From contig JAFGIY010000118.1 of assembly GCA_016929335.1 (NCBI GenBank), positions 60,034 to 124,033 on the forward strand: 64,000 bases of DNA, read 5' to 3'. The notes beneath the pieces are model-generated. The model did not search any database, was not told the origin of the DNA, and saw only the letters and a program-made list of their open reading frames with translations. The translations under genes and the position numbers were made by a program. Below are positions 59,277 to 64,000 of the stretch, piece after piece (the first letter of the stretch is position 1; the number at the start of each line of letters is the position of its first letter). This DNA comes from Acidobacteriota bacterium. GTDB lineage: Bacteria; Acidobacteriota; UBA6911.

Positions 59277-61028
59277 ATGAATACCAAGATTAAAACGTCA
59301 CTTATTGCAATATCGATAACTCTCGGACTTACGGTCCTTAAGTTTGTATTTTACTTTTTGTCCGGAAGCATTGCCGTACTTTCTGAGGCATGGCACAGCT
59401 TCAGCGATGTAACGACCTCACTCCTGGTTCTTTTTGCGCTATGGAGAAGTTCGGCTCTAATAAAACATGCACAAGCCCATCCTGAAGAAGATACGCAGCA
59501 TACTGCCGCGTCCGAAACAAACACGATCAAGCGCTTTTTCAAGCATATATTCGGCGATTATATTGAGATCACGGCTTCCTTTGTCATCGGTGTTTTTCTT
59601 ATATTTATCTCCATATCGCTGATTATCAACGCTTATTCTTCGAAAGATATCATTATTCAGAAACCGCTGATAACCGGCATAATTTTTCTTCTTTTATCAT
59701 CAGGCTCCTATTTTCTTTTCAAATTTCTTTCGGATGTGGGCCGCGCTGAAAACTCCGCCGCGTTAATCTCGGATGGACTTCATTCCAAAGGAGATATGGT
59801 TTGCTCTTCTTTGGCAGGCGTATCTCTGATTTTATATTACTTCAACTACAACATCGATAAGTGGGTCAGCTTTGCGATAGCATTATTGATTTTGTCTTTT
59901 GGTATAGAAATCATATTCAACATCATTGTCCATTTCCATAAAAAGAATAAAGAATTCCAGATGCATTATCGTTTTCTTGAGATATTAGGAGTGGCGTTCG
60001 CGAAGACCACCTATATCTCGTTTTTCACATGGGTAAACAAGAAATTCGATATTGATATCCTAAAATCAAAGGTTGCTCTTTACTCCATACGATTAATAAA
60101 GTTTTCCGGCTATGCAATAATTGCGATTATTCTTTTTCTCATCGTTTACGATATGGGCTTTCAGGTGCAAATGGATGAAGAAGCCTTTGTCGAGCGCTTT
60201 GGCAGGCCTTTGGATAAAAAAGCCCTGCAGCCGGGTTTCTATTTCAAGTTTCCGTGGCCTGTCGATAAAGTCAGAATTGAAAAAACAAAGCAGATTCGGG
60301 AATTATTTCTTGGCAATGTATCCAGGGAAGAACAGAAACCTCTGGTCTGGGGCGTTTCGCACGGCGAAGAGATACACTTTATATCCGGCGACAATAATTT
60401 CTTCAATCCATATATAATCATTCATTATCGAATAAAGGATCTTTACAAATATTATTATAATATTGATAATCCCAGAGATTTATTGGAAAACATAGCCTAT
60501 AAAATTCTGCAGGATATTTTTACCACAAAATCCTTTTATCAGATTGCCATTACATCCCGGAAGGAAGTGGAGCCTTTGGTCGAGAAGGCTTTACAAAATG
60601 AGCTGGATGGGATAGATACCGGAATTGACGTCGTCGGCGTCAACATAAAAGATATTCATCCGCCAACCACAATATCCGATGCATTCGAAGGCGTCATCGC
60701 TTCCTATCAGAGGAAAATGGAAATCATCAACCTTGCACATAAGTATCAAAATGAAGTAATACCGTCCTCTCGTGGAGAGGCTTACAATAATGTCAGCAAT
60801 GCCAATGCCTATGTGCAGGAGGAGGTGTTAAAATCCGAGGGAGCCGCTATCAGTTTCCAATCAAAACTGCAATCTTACAGAAACAACAAATCCATAATCA
60901 AAAAGGTTTTGTATTTCAATCATATAGTCAGCGTTCTTAAGCAAAAGAACAAGGTTCTTATAGATCCCAAGGCAGGCGAACCGGACCTCTATTTGAATTT
61001 TAAAGATGATCCCAATATCCCGGATTAG
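59277..61028 (+). CDS. Cation diffusion facilitator fused to SPFH (HflK-like) domain
   Basis: 583-aa membrane protein joining two families. Residues ~1-225 form a six-helix CDF transporter domain: metal-site pairs are HSFSD (His40/Asp44, helix 2) and HSKGD (His169/Asp173, helix 5), the H-x3-D/H-x3-D set typical of zinc-type carriers. The usual cytoplasmic CDF C-terminal domain is replaced by a bridge, a seventh helix (~278-292) and an SPFH/HflK domain (~293-583) with EAFVERFGRPLDKKALQPGFYFKFPWPVDKV (in normal order) and a coiled-coil region (YQRKMEIINLAHKYQ). The ATG at 59277 is chosen; TTG at 59262 is possible. Lower GC than the neighbours suggests transfer. Confidence 0.85.
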   Translation: MNTKIKTSLIAISITLGLTVLKFVFYFLSGSIAVLSEAWHSFSDVTTSLLVLFALWRSSALIKHAQAHPEEDTQHTAASETNTIKRFFKHIFGDYIEITASFVIGVFLIFISISLIINAYSSKDIIIQKPLITGIIFLLLSSGSYFLFKFLSDVGRAENSAALISDGLHSKGDMVCSSLAGVSLILYYFNYNIDKWVSFAIALLILSFGIEIIFNIIVHFHKKNKEFQMHYRFLEILGVAFAKTTYISFFTWVNKKFDIDILKSKVALYSIRLIKFSGYAIIAIILFLIVYDMGFQVQMDEEAFVERFGRPLDKKALQPGFYFKFPWPVDKVRIEKTKQIRELFLGNVSREEQKPLVWGVSHGEEIHFISGDNNFFNPYIIIHYRIKDLYKYYYNIDNPRDLLENIAYKILQDIFTTKSFYQIAITSRKEVEPLVEKALQNELDGIDTGIDVVGVNIKDIHPPTTISDAFEGVIASYQRKMEIINLAHKYQNEVIPSSRGEAYNNVSNANAYVQEEVLKSEGAAISFQSKLQSYRNNKSIIKKVLYFNHIVSVLKQKNKVLIDPKAGEPDLYLNFKDDPNIPD

Positions 61029-61045
61029 GCGGGAGAGGAGGGCCA

Positions 61046-61942
61046 ATGAAGTCTGTTGATATGAAGAAAATTATTTATGCGCTTCTCATAGCTGTAATTT
61101 TGGGACTGCTGATTTATGGATCCCTGTTCGGCGTCAATGAAGGGAAAAGTGTCATCCTGACTCAATGGGGAAAGCCGATAAAGACGATAAAGGAAGCCGG
61201 ACTGCGAATGAAATGGCCATGGCAAAAGGTAAATTCTTTTGACAATAGAATTAACTGCTTCGAAGCTCAAACCCTGCAGTTGTTATTGGAGGACAAGAAC
61301 CCGATAATCGTTACATGCTATATCGCATGGAAGATTGACAATCCGGAGATGTTTTTTCAATCGCTCAACAATGTCGATAATGCCAGATTAAAGCTGGGGG
61401 ACATGGTAAATTCCCAGCTTGGAATTATTATCAGTGAATATAAGATTGAAGAAGTTATTAATACGGTTCCTGAAAACGTTAAGCTGCAGGAAATTTACGC
61501 GAAAATACAAAAGGAAGCCAATACAAGGGCAAGGGATGAATACGGCATCCGTATCGTTGAAGTCGGCATGAAGAAGATCCTCTATCCTCCAATCGTCAGC
61601 AATGCCGTTTACCAGAGGATGAAGGCGGAAAGGACCAAGGAAGCCGTTAAATATGTCGCCGAAGGCGAGGAAGAAGCCACAAAGATTAGAGCGAATACGG
61701 ACAGGGAAGCAAAGGAGCTTTTAGCTAAAGCATATAAAGAAGCGGAGGAAATAAAAGGCGAAGGAGACAAAGAAGCCCTTAGAATATATGCGAACGCCTA
61801 CAGCAAAGACCCGGAATTTTTTAGGTTTTTAAAATCCCTGCAGGTTTATTCGGAGATTATGGATAAAAACACCACTCTCGTTCTATCCACCGATTCCGAG
61901 CTTTTCGAATATTTAAATTCAAAAGATTTGATTAAGAAATAA
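61046..61942 (+). CDS. hflC: SPFH protein, HflC type
   Basis: 298-aa membrane protein with one N-terminal helix (IIYALLIAVILGLLIYGSLF) and an HflC-like SPFH domain: VNEGKSVILTQWGKPIK, AGLRMKWPWQKVNSFDNRI, then a long helical region (MKAERTKEAVKYVAEGEEEA, coiled coil) and the closing LVLSTDSELFEYL typical of HflC. HflC forms a ring-shaped cage with HflK around the FtsH protease in E. coli. It follows the CDF-SPFH gene by 17 bases (GAGAGGAGG before its ATG) and ends one base before the next gene, so all three are one operon. No ftsH gene is in the window. Confidence 0.88.
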   Translation: MKSVDMKKIIYALLIAVILGLLIYGSLFGVNEGKSVILTQWGKPIKTIKEAGLRMKWPWQKVNSFDNRINCFEAQTLQLLLEDKNPIIVTCYIAWKIDNPEMFFQSLNNVDNARLKLGDMVNSQLGIIISEYKIEEVINTVPENVKLQEIYAKIQKEANTRARDEYGIRIVEVGMKKILYPPIVSNAVYQRMKAERTKEAVKYVAEGEEEATKIRANTDREAKELLAKAYKEAEEIKGEGDKEALRIYANAYSKDPEFFRFLKSLQVYSEIMDKNTTLVLSTDSELFEYLNSKDLIKK

Positions 61943-61943
61943 G

Positions 61944-62915
61944 ATGAACGAAATCATCAGAAATTATTTAAAAAGTACATTTATTTCATCTTCAAAATAT
62001 TTTGTATCGGTGATAGTGGCAGGGCTGTTTGCCGTTTATCTATTAACAGGTTTTTATAAAATATCGCAAAATGAACTGGGTGTTCTTCAAAGATTCGGCA
62101 AAGTGATTGATGGGAACGTGGAACCCGGCGCTCATTACAAACTCCCCTGGCCCATCGATACAATTACCAAGGTGCCGGTCAAAACAACACATACTCTCGA
62201 AATAAAGGATTTATCCCCCAATGCGGCTTTGGACGACGCAAATACATTCCGGCAAACAACACAGTTGCCATCCTACTGCATAACGGGAGACAACAATATT
62301 GTTTTTATCGATTTTTTAATCCGATACAACATAATCGATCCGGTCCAATATCTCTTCAATATCAAAAGCAACGAGGATTATCTGAAACATATCGCCTGCT
62401 CCTCGGCTGTCTACAGTCTGGGCGGTAAAACCGTGGATGACATTCTTACCGTCGGCAAAAAAAGCGTCGAAGTTTACCTCAAGGAAGAGATCCAGGAAAA
62501 ACTTGATCTTCATAACAGCGGATTGGCAATCAGCGCTATAGAGATTGGCGAGGTATCGCCTCACAAAGGAGTCCGGACATTTTTCGAACGCGTCATCAAT
62601 GCGCAAATTCAAAAGCGAGAACTGGTGAATAACGCCGAGTCCTACAGGAATGAAAAATTACCCAAAACCAACGGCGAGGCTATGAAGGCCATTGAGGAAG
62701 CCAGGGCCTATAAATACGAGGTTGTCAGTCATGCGGAAGGCGATGTCGAACGCTTCAAAAAACAGCTCAATGAATACAGCAAAGCCAAAAGGGTAACAAA
62801 GCAGAGAATATACCTGGATTTTATCAAAGAAAAATTTCCTGAACTTAAATATATTATTATTGTGGATAATTCAGGAAAGAAACGCATTATTGATTTGCGT
62901 ATTCGAACCAATTAA
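61944..62915 (+). CDS. hflK: SPFH protein, HflK type
   Basis: 323-aa membrane protein with one N-terminal helix (YFVSVIVAGLFAVYLLTGFY) and an HflK-like SPFH domain: ISQNELGVLQRFGKVIDG, VEPGAHYKLPWPIDTITKV, ITGDNNIVFIDFLIRYNI and the helical RELVNNAESYRNEKLPKTNGEA (shown in two natural parts) that builds the cage wall, ending KRIIDLRI. With the HflC-type gene and the CDF fusion it makes three SPFH subunits in one operon, one more than the usual HflK/HflC pair. The start ATG is one base after the preceding stop, so translation is coupled. Confidence 0.88.
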   Translation: MNEIIRNYLKSTFISSSKYFVSVIVAGLFAVYLLTGFYKISQNELGVLQRFGKVIDGNVEPGAHYKLPWPIDTITKVPVKTTHTLEIKDLSPNAALDDANTFRQTTQLPSYCITGDNNIVFIDFLIRYNIIDPVQYLFNIKSNEDYLKHIACSSAVYSLGGKTVDDILTVGKKSVEVYLKEEIQEKLDLHNSGLAISAIEIGEVSPHKGVRTFFERVINAQIQKRELVNNAESYRNEKLPKTNGEAMKAIEEARAYKYEVVSHAEGDVERFKKQLNEYSKAKRVTKQRIYLDFIKEKFPELKYIIIVDNSGKKRIIDLRIRTN

Positions 62916-62942
62916 GGCTGTACACAAGCCGGGATTCAGGCG

Positions 62943-63692
62943 TCAAGGATTTTTGCTTTTAGAATCTCTTTGTGCGGATACCTGGCCAAAAAGATCATCG
63001 CGGACCACATCGATATTCGATCCTTCAAGAAACAGGCGGCAGAGCCGTTTGTCTCTGTCCACCCATATCAGCATTGCCAATCCTTCCCGGAACTCAATCC
63101 TGTAATTCCTTAATTGTATTACATTGCCTTTGTACTTATGTATGGCAGTTTCCAGAGGAAATATGGAAAGCCGTTCCACGGAGCCGCCAGGCAGGAGATA
63201 GGTTTTATAAAACTGCTGTCCTCCCTTTTTGAAATCATAGTGGCGAATCCAGTAATCGATTGTTTGAAAGACAGTCGGATTGAGAATCAGCAGGTCCGGC
63301 GTGAGAGGAGTCTTGGATTCACGCGATTCTCCGTTCATTTTATACGTCCTGATGATCTGCCCGCTTTCTACTTTTACATCATAGGAGGCGCCCGCACTGG
63401 ACTCCTGTGAATAGGAGACAGGAAACTGTTGCCCCTTCGGAAAGACTATTTTTGTCGTGATTGTCCTTCGCCTTTTATCTTTGGAACCGGGAGGATTCAT
63501 TTCCTGTTCGGATAGACAAACGAGGTTGCCTTTTCTGTCGGTCTTTTCGTTGATTATCTCTTTCCCGACTCTCTCTCCGCCATTCATTATGATGTAGGAC
63601 TGGGAGTAATCATGTGAAGAGATACAGGCGTGGGTAATTAGCGAAAAAGAAACAAGAATAATTGCCGAAAGCATTTTTGCGCGCATTTGCAT
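62943..63692 (-). CDS. Putative lipoprotein or exported protein of unknown family
   Basis: 249-aa protein with an N-terminal signal (KMLSAIILVSFSLITHAC); the Cys at the end of the hydrophobic run could be lipidated, though the preceding residues are not a perfect lipobox. The mature part has alternating beta-type segments: YIIMNGGERVGKEIINEK, TTKIVFPKGQQFPVSYSQES, VESGQIIRTYKMNGES, QQFYKTYLLPGGSVERLSIF and GLAMLIWVDRDKRLCRLFLEG. The pattern recalls exported beta-rich proteins that bind lipid-like ligands, but no family is assigned. It converges with the SPFH operon, 27 bases apart, and may share its function or only its neighbourhood. Confidence 0.7.
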   Translation of the reverse strand: MQMRAKMLSAIILVSFSLITHACISSHDYSQSYIIMNGGERVGKEIINEKTDRKGNLVCLSEQEMNPPGSKDKRRRTITTKIVFPKGQQFPVSYSQESSAGASYDVKVESGQIIRTYKMNGESRESKTPLTPDLLILNPTVFQTIDYWIRHYDFKKGGQQFYKTYLLPGGSVERLSIFPLETAIHKYKGNVIQLRNYRIEFREGLAMLIWVDRDKRLCRLFLEGSNIDVVRDDLFGQVSAQRDSKSKNP

Positions 63693-63789
63693 AATAATAC
63701 CGGGGAGAGTCGATCTGTCGTTAAAACCGGCGTCGGCTCATTCCGATCTTCTCCTTATTGATTGGCAATTCTTATAATATTCATACGCT

Positions 63790-63944
63790 TTAACCTGCTT
63801 TTTTCATGAAGGTTCGGCGCACGAAAAGTGCAAAACTTCATTTGGGTGGCCTTTCCCTTATCAGGCCCTGTCACCTTCAATGACCCGCCAGGGGTTCTAT
63901 ATTCATAGCCTCATTAACCCGCTTTATTCATGAAGCTTCTGCTG
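63790..63944. repeat. Direct repeat near the window end
   Basis: TTAACCTGCTTTTTTCATGA (63790) and TTAACCCGCTTTATTCATGA (63914) start two similar ~30-base units 124 bases apart. The bases that follow, up to the window edge, contain TGCTGCGTTGCGCTCGGTCG, which looks like one arm of a larger palindromic repeat cut off by the window. No gene is seen from 63693 to 64000. Confidence 0.45.
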
Positions 63945-64000
63945 CGGCGGCGGATCCGGGCATGTCTGCTGCGTTGCGCTCGGTCGGATTCCTCGACGTA

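Noticed and set aside
1..64000. tRNA, rRNA and riboswitch search by eye
   Set aside because: No cloverleaf-type sequence, rRNA segment or known riboswitch core was recognised; a covariance-model scan would be needed to exclude them fully.

Overview
The window looks like chromosomal DNA from a Gram-negative, anaerobic or redox-flexible bacterium, most likely Acidobacteriota-like (inference). Grounds: Oar-type TonB-dependent receptors with an N-terminal carboxypeptidase-regulatory domain, many secreted hydrolases, a secreted ceramidase-type protein, several Tat-exported redox proteins, a split-Soret type cytochrome, 2-hydroxyacyl-CoA dehydratase homologues and middle GC content. No rRNA, tRNA, CRISPR array, phage or transposase gene was recognised.

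Region 1 (1-18 kb) is a redox, metal-cofactor and sulfur region. It holds two NifX-like small proteins, an FmdB zinc ribbon, a radical SAM enzyme, a CoA-disulfide-reductase-like flavoprotein with rhodanese, a parvulin, a heme protein, a thioredoxin-VKOR fusion, a small Cys protein, an FMN-binding protein, a truncated DUF169 protein, a TonB receptor with a small Cys membrane protein, IscS/IscU, a thioesterase, a DUF364-type protein, a sigma-54 activator and a second C_GCAxxG_C_C protein. Six sequences with sigma-54 -24/-12 spacing sit in front of these genes (44, 7685, 8695, 13795, 14934 and 15014), which suggests one sigma-54 regulon with its candidate activator at 15988.

Region 2 (18-32 kb) is a looser set of exported proteins: a tyrosine phosphatase, an outer-membrane barrel, a metallophosphoesterase, a Tat-exported sugar-isomerase-like protein, a Tat-exported flavoprotein, a glyoxalase-fold protein and a Tat-exported flavodoxin, plus a Nudix hydrolase and a GntR regulator.

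Region 3 (31-47 kb) has a divergent catabolic locus: two dehydratase-type subunits and an MFS transporter facing a family III CoA-transferase, a CapA-type protein and a FadR-type regulator. Three secreted esterase-type genes (one a decayed copy) and a large TonB receptor follow.

Region 4 (47-59 kb) is for sugar use: sucrose phosphorylase, MFS transporter, SGNH hydrolase, ceramidase-like protein, PfkB sugar kinase, GntR/LacI-type regulator, GH51 arabinofuranosidase and an old-yellow-enzyme-type flavoprotein.

Region 5 (59.2-62.9 kb) is visibly more AT-rich. It is a three-gene operon of SPFH (HflK/HflC-type) proteins whose first member is fused to a complete cation-diffusion-facilitator membrane domain; this is the best candidate for an undescribed system. 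Dispersed short repeats (a 113-bp REP doublet twice, a palindromic family several times, heptamer arrays) lie between genes and in places form the 3' ends of genes.
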